A stretch of DNA of 33,173 bases. Origin: Priapulus caudatus (Eukaryota > Priapulida > Priapulimorpha > Priapulimorphida > Priapulidae). Where the stretch lies: contig NW_014578362.1 of the NCBI RefSeq assembly GCF_000485595.1, forward strand, positions 47,827-80,999, in the 5' to 3' direction. A model generated the notes under the pieces. The model worked only from the letters and a program-made list of their open reading frames with translations, was not told where the DNA came from and ran no database searches. Positions 1-24,334 of the stretch are shown here, in pieces (within the stretch, counting starts at the first letter, position 1; every line of letters starts with the position of its first letter). The translations under genes and the position numbers were made by a program.

Positions 1-67
1 GTATCAGAAGTAGATGTATAGGGGATAATAGGGGATATAGTAGTTCCCTATTATCTACTTCTGATAC
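1..67. repeat. Foldback sequence with 14-bp perfect inverted arms
   Basis: gtatcagaagtaga at 1-14 is the exact reverse complement of 54-67. Inside, taataggg and ccctatta form a second possible stem. It may be a small foldback element or the end of one cut by the window edge. Confidence 0.6.
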
Positions 68-716
68 ATATATATGCGTGCGTGTGTTCGTGTGCGGTGT
101 GTGCGTGCGTGCATGTGTGTGGTGCGTGAGTGCGTTCGTGTGTGTGTGTACATATACCTGTAGAGTTTTGTGGCTGAGGAAGTTTGCCTGTGCGTATCTA
201 TAGCCTGAGTGTGAACTTTGCTCACAAGCTCTGCTCCATGCCTGAAGTAATAATACAAGTTGACGTATTAATCACAAGTTTGTCATGAGTGCAACTACTA
301 GGGTACACTAACTGTGCATGGAGAACATAATGTGCTTGTTTCGAGTCAACCCTGTAAACAGTTCCTAATACATGTTGAGAGTCATTGATGGTACAGCCAT
401 TTTATCAAAAAGTACATCTCACCTTTCTACATAAACTAAATGACCAATGTATATATTAACCAAGTAATTATTGGTAAAAAGATAAATAATCACTAAATAC
501 TTTAAATATTTATACATCAATCTAATAATAATTGAAACCAAATTTATATTACCGCAAAATGAACAAAAAAACATCCACTCCCAACATGACGGTCATTAAG
601 ATTTGGCTGCAAGGGCTATAATTCAGTGGAAATACACCATGCACATCTAGTACTAAATTTACACAATGTATTCTACATGGAAGGGTTAAGATAATATAAT
701 TTTTACATTTTCACAC
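68..716. other. DHX57 intron 15 (partial): GT-rich tract, otherwise AT-rich
   Basis: An imperfect GT/GTGC microsatellite fills about 74-151. The rest (about 240-716) is AT-rich with no exon, RNA gene or element that I recognise. Intron status rests on exon 15 ending in a donor at 716. Confidence 0.55.
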
Positions 717-13502
<12,786 letters not shown>

Positions 13503-13570
13503 TCCTCACACCAACAAACCTGTGGGCCATTGTCAGAAACATCGTAAAGTTAATGCTCAGATAGCACTTA

Positions 13571-14170
13571 CAACTAAGGCCAAAACAAAATATATGTGTG
13601 GTTACCATTACATGCCGGAAAAAAATAGGGTAGGTAGGTAGAGAAAACATTTTATTTTCTTGAAATATTTTATTTACGAACCATGTCCGAAAAATGTGCG
13701 TTGTGCCTTTTGAAGCAAGAACTGCCCAATTCATTTTTAAAATTTTTTTTTAAATTTTTGACTTTAAAGAAACGCAGTGGCTGGAGGTACGGTAGCCGTC
13801 GCTCGTTCAAGCCACTTTTTTGCGTTAGGGTTAGGGTTAGGGTTAGGATTAGGGTTAGGGTTAGGGTTAGGTTTAGGGTCATGGTTAGGTTTAGGGTTAG
13901 GGTTAGGGTTCTAGCTCATCTAAACTCTTAAATCGTGAATTTATTTCCCAAGGCGTTATTTCGAAAAATAGCGCCACCGCCGCCATCTTTGTCTCGTTAA
14001 GTATGAAAGCGAATGGACTCCCGTACCCGTAGCCTCGAGACATTAAGATACGGCTACCGTACCCGTAGCCACTGCCTTAAAGAAAATTGGCAATAAAATG
14101 TTTAGGGTCGGTGGGAATAAATAGGGTCGGTCGGGAAACCGTAACCACACCTATATTTTGTTTTGGCCTA
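13571..14170. mobile_element. Inverted-repeat element with TTAGGG core, just upstream of DHX57
   Basis: taaggccaaaacaaaatata at 13575-13594 and gtgtggttac (13597-13606) recur inverted at 14141-14170 (gtaaccacac, ttttgttttggcc). A second inverted pair lies inside: gcagtggct..gtacggtagccgt at 13774-13799 and its inverse at 14049-14075. The left arm begins about 70 bp from the DHX57 ATG. The terminal and internal inverted repeats suggest a MITE-like element; no coding capacity or target duplication is clear. Confidence 0.75.
13826..13911. repeat. Interstitial telomere-like (TTAGGG)n tract
   Basis: About 13 TTAGGG-type units including variants ttagga, ggttta and gtcatg. It lies between the inverted arms of the surrounding element. 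TTAGGG is the usual metazoan telomere unit; degeneracy argues against an active telomere. Confidence 0.9.
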
Positions 14171-14224
14171 ATGTTAATATTACGAGAATAGTAGTGTTGA
14201 TAGAAACAGATCGCAGCTCATATA

Positions 14225-14445
14225 CAGATGACTACCCCCCTGGATAACCCGACCAGGCTGTGTGACTAACGTCAATATACACAGTATTCTAACCCTAGCA
14301 ATACCGTTTCTTGGCGCTACCCCCCTGGATAACTACCACCCAGACAATTACCCCCTAGGACAACTCCCACCAGGACAACTGCCACCCGGACAACTACCCC
14401 CCTATGGTTAGGGTTATATATAGCGTTAGGGTTAGGGGACAGGGA
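14225..14445. repeat. Degenerate minisatellite with a second TTAGGG patch
   Basis: Loose repeats of ctacccccctggataac, then caattaccccctagga, caactcccaccagga, caactgccacccgga, caactaccccc, each about 15 bp. At 14405-14440 it passes into ggttagggttatatatagcgttaggg. No gene. Confidence 0.65.
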
Positions 14446-14539
14446 AATCAAATTTGAATTATGATTTGAAAAAGCATGAAATCCGGTATGACTTGAAATC
14501 CGGTCCGGTTACCGGAGCAGGAGCCACTGCCTAATCTTA

Positions 14540-14598
14540 GTTACGAGATCGTCTGGGATCTCGTAACGAACGCACGCACGCACGCACGCACACGCACA
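14540..14598. repeat. 11-bp hairpin followed by (ACGC)n
   Basis: gttacgagatc (14540-14550) and gatctcgtaac (14557-14567) are exact inverses around six bases, followed by about eight ACGC/CACG units. Confidence 0.75.
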
Positions 14599-15332
14599 AA
14601 ATACATTTTATTACATTATCAAGTTAGTGCTTTAGTTTGCAAAATTTCTCTCACTGAGCCAGAGATTGAGATTGAACATCGCGAACATGTGCTGCACTGC
14701 AGTGCTGCACTGCTGAAAATATAAAATCAGTGAAATTAATTTCAATATATAACGCACTACATACTTAATAAGTGGCACTGGCAACTGATACTGCATAGAA
14801 CATGAGCACAGCCAACGGAAAGACAATAACAGAAAATGCCACAATTCACAAACGAATGCCAACAAAATCACATCATAATTTTAAAGGGGGCTGCCATGAT
14901 GACTCAGAGGTGGCGCCGCCGCTTGGTAAGATCTAGAATATATGGTATATAATCTAGAATAGGGCGACAGATAAGATTTTTCGACGGTCAGTTTGCAAGT
15001 TCATGTTGATAAATCATTCATCCCACATTCTGGCATGATATAGATGTCATAACATATTTTTCGTCACTCCTGTTGAGCTGTTGACAATTTGATGAATAAT
15101 AAATATATTCATCATATCTCGCTGGCTGAGAATAATATTGTGCTGGAAAGGAGAATTATATATGTTTTTTTTCCTATGCCCTAGATAAAATGCGCTGCAT
15201 ATGGGAAAATGTAAAAAATACAATAATGTGTGGTATCCTAACAACACAATATCAATGTGCCAGCGCTACTAATAACCTAAAAGTATCCGCAGGCGTATCT
15301 TATCGGGAAAGAGCAGAATTACGCATTTCGCT
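14599..15332. other. Intergenic, no feature recognised
   Basis: AT-rich. A small inverted pair (gatgaata/tattcatc near 15092-15113) is all the structure I see. It separates the DHX57 upstream element from the segmental array. Confidence 0.4.
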
Positions 15333-15576
15333 TCCTGCATGCACACGCGCACGCACGCAAGCACGCACGCACGCACGCACACATGCACGCACGCACACAT
15401 ACACGCGCGCACGCACGCACACATCACGCGACGCACGCACAGCACACAAGCACACGGCACGCGATGCACGATCGCACGCAAGCACACGTGCACGCAGCGC
15501 ACACATACACGCTGCGCACCAGCGCACTACAGCACCAGCACGCACAGCGCACGCACGCACGCACGCAGTGCGCCGC
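15333..15576. repeat. (AC/ACGC)n array, copy 1
   Basis: Alternating purine-pyrimidine ACGC, CACA and GCAC runs with scattered interruptions. ORFs rich in His/Thr/Arg or Cys/Val are artefacts. Matches copy 2 at 22183-22362; both are followed by gaacagttcattcgcg. Confidence 0.92.
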
Positions 15577-17160
15577 GAACAGTTCATTCGCGCTTGTTAA
15601 CTAGGACCACGTCGCAGCGGAGGATCTCGTCTTCGTGTAAGGCTCGTTTTCTTTCAATGAGCCAACCTCATGATCAGTAGGATTCGTTCTCTTACGCTCT
15701 TAGGGAAAAAACACCCTTTGCTGATCGGACAACTTATGATCAGCAGATTTTGTCTCTATTACGTGATGTTGGACACATCCATGATTCATTGTCCATTCAT
15801 TACTCACTCTTCTTTTCCAGGCCGTAAACACAAGCAAGGCTGTCTTGTTGCTTGCTATGGATCTCGTCTGATCAATTCTACTAAAACTGAAGTATAGCAG
15901 TATGTGTGATTAGAGCATAATGATATCATGATTAGCGAATTGTATTAAAATTCGGTCACACAAGAAATATGTTCGATCTATATATATATATATATTTATT
16001 TCATATATATTATCTACGCGACACATCTTATTCGACTGCAACTACGTAGGGTGTCGTGGTAAGCATCCTGTCATGAACACACGGGTAACAATGATTACTC
16101 ATGTATACAATTAATAATCAATCAGCCAGTCACAGCACCTCGGGACAGAGTCAGTAAGACACTGAAAATATATTTGAACCCAACATTCACAATTACTACC
16201 CTGGAAGTACACATCCACTGTTGTTGTCACAGTCTGCTATACCAACTGTGCTTTCAGCACTAACTAATGCAGAAACTAGTTCGCTCCCGCATCGACCGCT
16301 GCGAGTGATGGTCGCCATTACGAATGATTTATATATTAGATGATATAATGATATATGATAAGGATAATTGATAATTGCATGATGAAATTATATATAATGA
16401 TATAATAATAGATATCTATATTATAACGAGAGCCAGAGGTCGCGATTTTCTGGCACAGGTAATCTTCGACCCTGTGAGCATCAAGCCCACGCCACCGGAT
16501 CTCAGTGTTAGTCAATCATCTCGCAATCCCTTCGAGTTCGAGGATGATTTGTCTTCCATGGAAGCTATATATAGGATGTCTTGTGACGGTCCTCAGATCA
16601 TCCGATGACTGACGGAGCCAATCCTGGATCCACATGTCTTGTAGTGGTTGAGATTATGAATGGATCAGCGGTGATTCAGTTCTGTCTGCAGCACGTAGCT
16701 TTCTGCGTTCGTGATTCTGTCCATTTCATTGCTGCCTCTTTGGGGCATTCAAGAAGTATTGAGAGCCTTCCATATAGTTTTTCTCAATGATGTGACGATC
16801 GAAGGCGCAACAGTTTACCAGTGCTAAGGGTTCGATGTTACACTTTTTTTTAGGTTAGCTTTGAAGTACAGCCTTTCGCCTTCTTTGTCCTCCTCTTGTT
16901 GCGTTCGCCTTGTCCGCAAACGGGGAATATAGGACTTTGTTAGAGTCTGTTGCTAGCGCATTCGGGTAAAACATGGCCAGCCCCAAACCGGTGAGTATTA
17001 ACTGTGCTTCGCATGGCTGTTGTCTTGGCTTGTAAGTGAAGATACTAACGTTTAGTTCGCCTGAGTCTTCCAGCGGATTTGGAGGAATCTTTCTTAAGCA
17101 TCTTTGAATGTATTTTTTTCCAGTGCTTTTAGGTGCCTCTGATCTACAGGGGGAGATCTT
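15577..17160. repeat. Block Z, copy 1
   Basis: Begins gaacagttcattcgcg, with accacgtcgcagcgga, ttttccaggccgtaaacaca and a (TA)n tract near 15980; ends in a LINE tail. A second, indel-rich copy is at 22363-23855, 6,786 bp away. The first ~750 bp has no feature I can identify. Confidence 0.88.
16330..17155 (-). mobile_element. LINE (RTE/Jockey-like) ORF2 3' tail, decayed, copy 1
   Basis: On the minus strand the broken reading frames give IQRCLRKI, AQLILTGLG, KVLYSPFADKAN, ATRGGQRRR and, across frame breaks, segments like the CNIDPSTWETVALDR-type end of animal endonuclease-reverse transcriptase proteins, then a short 3' UTR and a TA/TCATTA-rich tail near 16330-16430. Family assignment is from memory of this C-terminal signature; the clade is uncertain. 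Non-functional fragment. Confidence 0.62.
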
Positions 17161-17689
17161 AGGGGGGCGGGGGGATGAATGGATGAAAGAATGATGGATA
17201 GATGGATGAAGGATGGATGGATGATTGAACCGGATGAATGATGGATGATGCATGGATGGCTATGGATGGTGGCATGGAGGATGGATGCGATGGATGAGGA
17301 CATGAGATGGAGTGGATTGGATGGATGATGGCTGGAGGATGAGGATGGATGGATGCATGGTACTGGATGGAATGAGCGATGGCATGGATGGGATGGATGC
17401 GATGGTATGGATTGGCTGGGGTCTAACTCGCTGCGCACCTCCAGCGTCTAAGGCTTCCTATGGCCAAGTCTCTGCCGTTTATCATTCCGCCTCGTGGGTC
17501 TCACACGCAGGATGGCATGGATGGATGGGAAATGAATGGATGGATGGATGGATGGATGGATGGATGGATGGATGGATGGATGGATGGATGGATAAACGGA
17601 TGAATGGATGGATGGAAGGATGAATGAATGAAAGGACGGACGAACGAACGGACGGACGGACGGAAGGAGAAATGGGAATGATCTCAAAG
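17161..17689. repeat. (GATG)n array 1 with a GACG end and a 90-bp non-repeat island
   Basis: Imperfect GATG repeats at 17175-17420, an island at about 17421-17512 (gtctaactcgctgcgcacct...) not seen in the other arrays, then a near-perfect GATG run (17513-17590) and a short GACG run at 17634-17664. The poly-G start (aggggggcggggggatg) resembles a transposon end. Confidence 0.9.
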
Positions 17690-18968
17690 AAGTTTGAGAA
17701 TGCTGAGTGAGAATTCTGAGTTAGAGAATCCTTTGTTAAAGCCATTTAGACTAATTCCTGCCATTATTTTCAGCATCTAATTCGTCAAGCATCAAGTATT
17801 TGAGCTGCTACGAAAAGGGCGAAGAATTCCCTAAAAATGTCCGTGATAGACAAACCTCCATACGAGTGGTGTGGAAAATTCTGCACTTCGTGCAGGACCC
17901 GTCTATCAGTACATATCATTGGTTACCGATTACTGTAACTGTGGCATGACGTATGCTAGATACAATCGGCATCCCGAAACAAACTGCCTCGGCCTCTGCC
18001 CTGGTGGGACCGGAGATGAACGATGTGGAGGACATTATAAATACTCGACCTTTAGAATTTCCACAGGTAGACAATGATTTATTCATGCTGAAACGCAAGG
18101 CCGGTCTCGGAAATTCTGAGAGGGAGGGGTTCAGCGAATGTGGAATATAGGGAGAGGGACCTGAAATCGTAACGAGTTTTGCGTGATCGCGTCTGTGATG
18201 TTAAAAGAATCAAACGAAAATATAATCAAAATAATTTGTTTTGTGGCATTTGCCATATTTCCTTGCTCATTTAATGCGAGCAGTCTTGAGACAGTCGTAC
18301 ATGCTGCAGTAACGGCGCTTGAATTTCTAAAATGCCAAAAGAGCCGAGCAATAGGAATTTTCATTAACGATGCATGCCTTTCCACGATAAAACAAGCCAC
18401 AGGTTATTGCTCAAATTTAATTGATCATAAAAATGTACAATTCGTTTAAATCACGGCTAAGCCACTCCACTTTTTCAATTGAGAATAGTGCAGTGTAATT
18501 TATTCCAAGAGCTTTCGGTGTATGCGCTTGTTGCGAGTATCTCTCTCTTCGCGTCTCTCTAGCCTCACGCCAAAACGTTACGACGAAGTTCTGCCGTTCT
18601 TACTCTATAGTTGACAGTAAACTGGAAACGTCTACTGCAATCCGAACCGTTAATCTGTCGATTTGGTCAGCGTTAATTGGGCGTTAGCGTTTATTCCCGG
18701 CTTTAGTTTCCACAATTTTTGCGATAGGAGATGTCGGTGAACCGGCATGCTAAGGGCACTCAAGGGCACGGAATCATAACTCCGCAATGAATGGGTACAA
18801 ACGTAAGTCTTCTTTTGCAGTCGACGCGACTCATATCCGTGAGAGCGTCCTAACGGCCGGTGACACGATCGAACGCGACGGTGGTGTGCGCGTGAGGGGC
18901 CTCCCCCGATTCGTCAATGTGAGCTCATTCTGCTTGCACTTAACAACGTACGTTACTCTCTTGAAAAT
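17690..18968. repeat. Block X, copy 1
   Basis: Starts gagaatgctgagtgagaatt and ends before a new GATG run. It includes a possible exon-like stretch (ttattttcag at about 17765, then about 300 bases open in shifting frames) that I cannot match to any family. Nearly identical to copy 2 (19285-20655), apart from a few one-base indels that change the frame. Confidence 0.85.
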
Positions 18969-19284
18969 GGATGAGGATGATGGATGGATGGATGGATGGA
19001 TGGATGGATGGATGGATGGAGGATGAACGATGAATGGATGGATGATGGATGGATGGATGGATGGATGGATGGAGGATGGATGGATGGATGGATGGATGAT
19101 GGTGATGGATGGATAGATGAAGATGGATGGATGGATGATGGATGGATGGATGTGGATGGATAGGATAGGATATGGATGGATAGATGGATGGATGGATGGA
19201 TAAACGGATGAATGGATGGATGGAAGGATGAATGGATGAAAAGAGTGACGAGACGAACGGACGGACGGACGAAGGAGAAATGGG
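18969..19284. repeat. (GATG)n array 2
   Basis: Nearly pure GATG units with GATA/GATGTG interruptions and a short GACG run at 19256-19270 before block X. The same GATG-then-GACG-then-X order occurs in arrays 1 and 3. Confidence 0.93.
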
Positions 19285-20655
19285 AATGATCTCAAAAAAG
19301 TTTAGGAATGCTGAGTGAGAATTCTGAGTTAGAGAATTCTTTGTTAAAGCCATTTAGACTATTCCTGCCATTATTTCAGCATCTAATTCGTCGAGCATCA
19401 AGTATTTGAGCTGCTACGAAAAGGGCGAAGAATTCCCTAAAAATGTCTGTGATAGACAAACCTCCATACGAGTGGTGTGGAAATTCTGCACTTCGTGCAG
19501 GACCCGTCTATCAGTACATATCATTGGTTACGATTACTGTAACTGTGGCATGACGTATGCTAGATACAATCGCATCCCAAAACAAACTGGCTCGGCCTCT
19601 GCCCTGGTGGGACCGGAGATGAACGATGTGGAGGACATTATAAATACTCGACCTTTAGAATTTCCACAGGTAGACAATGATTTATTCATGCTGAAACGCA
19701 AGGCCGGTCTCGGAAATTCTGAGAGGGAGGGGTTCAGCGAATGTGGAATATAGGGAGAGCTAGGGACCTGAAATCGTTACGAGTTTTGCGTAATCGCGTC
19801 TGTGATGTTAAAAGAATCAAACGAAAATATAATCAAAATAGTTTGTTTTGTGGCATTTGCCATATTTCCTTGCTCATTTAATGCGAGCAGTCTTGAGACA
19901 GTCGTACATGCTGCAGTAACGGCGCTGAATTTCTAAAATGCCAAAAGACCGAGCATAGGAATTTTCATTAACGATGCATGCCTTTCCACGATAAAACAAG
20001 CCACAGGTATTGCCTAAATTTAATTGATCATAAAAATGTACAATCGTTTAAATCACGGCTAAGCCACTCCACTTTTTCAATTGAGAATAGTGCAGTGGAA
20101 TTTATTCCAAGAGCTTTCGGTGCATGTATGCGCTGGTCGAGTATCTCTCTTTCGCGTCTCTCTAGCCTCACGCCAAAACGTTACGACGAAGTTCTGCCGT
20201 TCTTACTCTATAGTTGACAGTAAACTGGAAACGTCTACTGCAATCCGAAGCGTTGATCTGTCGATTTGGTCAGCGTTAATTGGGCGTTAGCGTTTATTCC
20301 CGGCTTTAGTTTCCACAATTTTTGCGATAGAATGTCGGTGAACCGGCATGCTAAGAGCACTCAAGGGCACGGAATCATAACTCCGCAATGAATGGGTACA
20401 AACGTAAGTCTTCTTTTCAAGTCGACGCGACTCATATTCGTGAGAGCGTCCTAACGGCCGGTGACACGATCGAACGCGACGGTGGTGTGCGCGTGAGTGT
20501 CGTCCCCGATTCGTCAATGTGAGCTCATTCTGCCTGCACTTAACAACGTACGTTACACTCCGTAACTACATGATTCCTGCCGGAGGGATTGTCTACGAAC
20601 TATAACGAGTAGCATTCTGCGACGTATGCGTTTATATTCTGCGAATTCGATGCAT
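19285..20655. repeat. Block X, copy 2 (full length)
   Basis: It carries the longest open frame of the family, 19406-19753, ending EREGFSECGI and including GPEMNDVEDIINTRPLEF. I recognise no domain. The block ends tgcgaattcgatgcattg, running directly into the GT tract. Confidence 0.87.
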
Positions 20656-20686
<31 letters not shown>

Positions 20687-21240
20687 GTGTGTGTTGCGTG
20701 CGTGGGCGTTGCGTGCGTGGCGTACGGTGTGTGTGGTGTGTGTGTGTGTGTGTGTGTGATGGTATGTGTGTCTGTGTGTGTGTGTGTGTGTGTGGTGTGT
20801 GTGTAATGTGTGTGTGTGCTAGCGCGCCCGGTGTGCAGTGCACGAGTGTTTGCTGTGTGTTCGTGCGAGCGCGAGTGTGTGTGGTGTGGTGAATTGTGTG
20901 TGTGTTGTGTGTGTGTAGTGTGTGTGTGTGGGTGTGTGCGGTGTGTGTGTGTGTGTGTGTGTTCTAGCGCGCAACGCATAGTGAGTGCACGAGTGTTGTG
21001 CTGTGTGTGTTCGTGCGAGCGCGAGTGTGTGTGTCGTGTGTTGTGGTTCGTCGTGTTATGTGATGTTTTGTGTGTGTAGCCGTGTGTGTGGTGCTGTGTG
21101 TGCTGTGTGTGTTGTTTGTGTGCGAAGCATGTGTGTTTGTGTGTGTGTGTGTCGTGTGCTGGACCGCTGGTGTGTGACTGCCTGTGTGTTGTGTGTGTGT
21201 GTGTAGTGTGTGTGTGTTGTGTGTGTGGTGAGTGGTGTGG

Positions 21241-21271
<31 letters not shown>

Positions 21272-21302
21272 TCTGTGAGTGTGGTGTTGTGTGTGTGTGC
21301 GT
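20656..21302. repeat. (GT)n tract 1 with two copies of a ~60-bp core
   Basis: GT repeats broken by two GC-rich cores, at about 20819 and 20964, each with ctagcgcgc, gtgcacgagtgtt and ttcgtgcgagcgcgagtg. The opposite-strand His/Thr and same-strand Cys/Val ORFs are artefacts. Confidence 0.93.
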
Positions 21303-22182
21303 GTGAGTTTCACTGCATGTCTGCTGTAACTTGTAGCTTCCACTGAAAAACTATGCATCTAGAAGCCGGAGTCTACAGAGGAAACTATCTGAGCGGTGCG
21401 CATAATGCTCTCCACGATAAACTGTTAGACTTGCGTAATCGCCTAATTTGTAAGTTAACATCTATACATGTACATGTATCAAACACGGTTTAAAAAATCA
21501 GGTCACACTTTTTCGTCTTTATATTGACTAATCCGAACAATCTCACATCTGAATCTCTACATTGTCCAATACATCCACAATTGTCAATGACAAGGATGTC
21601 ATCGTAAGTAACTGTCTGCAAGTAGTTTCTTAAGAAGCAATTCTTAAATCTTAAAGCAAAATAGGAACAATTAACATTTTAAGTTAATCTCGCTATTCAT
21701 ACTGATTATTTTTTAATGTCGGTACTGATTAACACAATGAGCAGATTTCTGAAAAACATTGTAAAACAATACGCTGCAATCTTTGATCATGAGTCCTGAT
21801 TCACTCATTATACATAACATACTGGTAAATAACTCACCTTAATCTTTTTGCGAAACAATTAAACCAAGACACAAGACATAGGCAAATCGGGATCTCTCTA
21901 AACTTTGTTACAGATGATATAATTACCCAGTATATTTGTTTGAAAGCCAATATTGGAGATGCGTCCCGAATTTAGAGGAACTAATCTTAATAACGTTTGA
22001 CTTCATAATAATATCCATAAGAACCTCACCACCAGCTATAGGCTGCATCCCTTCTCCCTATCAGCGTAATACCTCACCACAGCTCTAGCTGCACCTCTCC
22101 TTATCAGCAATAATGATCTCAACACGCGTGGAAATTGCTGGCACTTCGGAATATAAAAGAAATATAATTAAAACAAGCACAC
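21303..22182. repeat. Block Y, copy 1
   Basis: Starts gtgagtttcactgcatgtct. AT-rich, non-coding in appearance, with a ~48-bp internal tandem near its end (agctataggctgca). Copies at 26349 and 28722. Confidence 0.88.
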
Positions 22183-22362
22183 ATGCACGCACGCACACAT
22201 ACACGCGCGCACGCACGCACACATACACGCACGCACGCACACACACAAGCACACGCACGCATGCACGCACGCACGCAAGCACACATGCACGCACGCACAC
22301 ATACACGCGCGCACACACGCACACATACACGCACGCACGCACGCACGCACGCACGCGCGCGC
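22183..22362. repeat. (AC/ACGC)n array, copy 2
   Basis: Shorter counterpart of the array at 15333-15576, again immediately followed by gaacagttcattcgcg. Confidence 0.93.
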
Positions 22363-23855
22363 GAACAGTTCATTCGCGTTGTTAACTAGGACCACGTCGC
22401 AGCGGAGATCTCGTCTTCGTGTAAGCTCGTTTTCTTTGTCAATGAGCCAACCATGATCAGTCAGGATTCGTCTACTACGTTATTAGGAAAAACACGCCTT
22501 TGCTGTCGGACAACTATGATCACATTTTGTCTCTACTTACGTGATGTTGGACACATCCATCATCCATGTCCATTCATTACTCACTTCTCTTTTCCAGGCC
22601 GTAAACACAAGCAGGCTGATCCTTGTTGCTGCTATGATCTCTCTGATTCATTCTACTAAAACGTAAGTTGGAGTATGTGTGTTAGACATAATGATATCAT
22701 ATTACGAATGTATTAAATTGGTCAACAAGAAATATGTTCATCATATATATATATATTTATTTATATATATTATCACGCGACACATCTATGACTGCAACTA
22801 CGTAGGTGTCGTGGTAAGCATCCTGTCATGAACACACGGGTAACAATGATTACTCATGTATACAATTAATATCCATCAGCAGATCACAGGCACCTGGGAC
22901 AGAGTCAGTAAACACTGAAAATAATTTGAACCCACATTCACAATTACTACCCCTGAATTACACATCCACTGTTGTGTCACAGTCTGTATACCAACTTGCT
23001 TTCACACAAACTAATGCAGAACTAGTCGCTCCCGCACTCGCCGCTGCGAGTGTGTGTCGCCATTACAATGATATATATATAGATGATATAATGATATATG
23101 ATAATGATAATGATAATGATGATGATAATGATATAATGATATAATAATAATATATCTATATTATAAGAGAGGAGAGGTCGATTTTCTGGCACGGTAATCT
23201 TCGCCGCTGTGAGCATCAAGCCCACGCCACCGATCTCAGTGTATCATCATCATCGGCAATCCCTCGAGTTCGAGGATGATTGTCTTCCATGGGAAAGCTA
23301 TATATGGATGTCTGTGGGTCCTCAGATCATCCGATGACTGACGAGGCCAATCCTGGATCCACATGTCTTGTAGTGGTTGAGATTGATGAATGGATCAGGG
23401 TGATTCATTCTGTCTGCAGCACGTGCTTTCTGCCGTTCGTGATTCTCCATTTCATGCTGCCTCCTTTGGGATTCAAAGTATTGAGAGCCTTCCCATATAG
23501 TTTTTCTCCATTGATGGCGATCAAGCGCAACAGTTTCCCAGGTGCTAGGGTCGATGTTACACTTTTTTTAGGTTAGCTTTGAGTACATCCTTGTATAGCG
23601 CTTTCTTTGTCTTCCTCTTGTGCGTTCGCCTTGTCGCAACTGGGAATATAGGACTTGCTTAGGAAGTCTGTGGCTAGGCATTCGGGTAAAATGGCCAGCC
23701 CAACGGTGACGTATTAACTGTGCTTCGATGCTAGTTGTCTTGGCTTGTAAGAGAATACTAACGTTAGTGCGCCTGTCTTCTCAGCGGATTTGGAGAATCT
23801 TTCTTAAGCATCTTTGATGATATTTTTCCAGTGCTTTTAGGTGCCTCCTGTACAG
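22363..23855. repeat. Block Z, copy 2 (indel-rich)
   Basis: Aligns throughout with copy 1 but with many one-base losses and gains, giving about 90 fewer bases. It ends at cagggccggatctagggggg. Confidence 0.88.
23070..23850 (-). mobile_element. LINE ORF2 3' tail, decayed, copy 2
   Basis: Second copy of the fragment at 16330-17155 carried by block Z. It reads GGVGLMLT, KITVPENRPLLS and a (TCATTA)-type tail near 23090-23165. More frame breaks than copy 1, in keeping with the indel noise of this stretch. Confidence 0.6.
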
Positions 23856-24334
23856 GGCCGGATCTAGGGGGGAGGGGGATGATGGATGAAAGAATGGATG
23901 GATAGATGGATGAACGGATGAATGGATTGTATGAACGGCCTGAATTGGTTATGGATGGTATGGATGTAATGAGTATGGATGGATGATGATGATGGTGATG
24001 GATGGATGAACGGTTGAAATGGATGAGATGATGGATGGATGGATGTGATGGATGGATGGATGGGAATGGATGAGGAGAGAACGATGAATGGATGGATGCA
24101 GGATGGCATGGGATTGATGGATGGATGGAGGGATGGATGGATGTGATGGATGGATGGATGGATGATGGATGGATAGATGGACGGATGGATTGATGGGCAT
24201 GCGATGGATGCTGATGGATATTGCATAGATTGGAGGATGATAGATGGATGCGGATGGGATAAAACGGATGAATGATGGATGAAGGATGAATGGATGAAAA
24301 GAGGACGAACGACGGACGGACGGAACGAAGGAGA
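23856..24334. repeat. (GATG)n array 3 (degenerate)
   Basis: GATG units with many single-base interruptions, a GACG run at about 24312-24325, then block X copy 3. Confidence 0.9.

Noticed and set aside
17916-18098. Minus-strand ORF in block X copy 1 with protein-like composition
   Set aside because: Indels between copies break it and I could match it to no family; kept only as the open question on block X.
22113-22395. His/Arg/Thr-rich short ORFs in the ACGC arrays
   Set aside because: Microsatellite translation; the sister array at 15333 is open in different frames.
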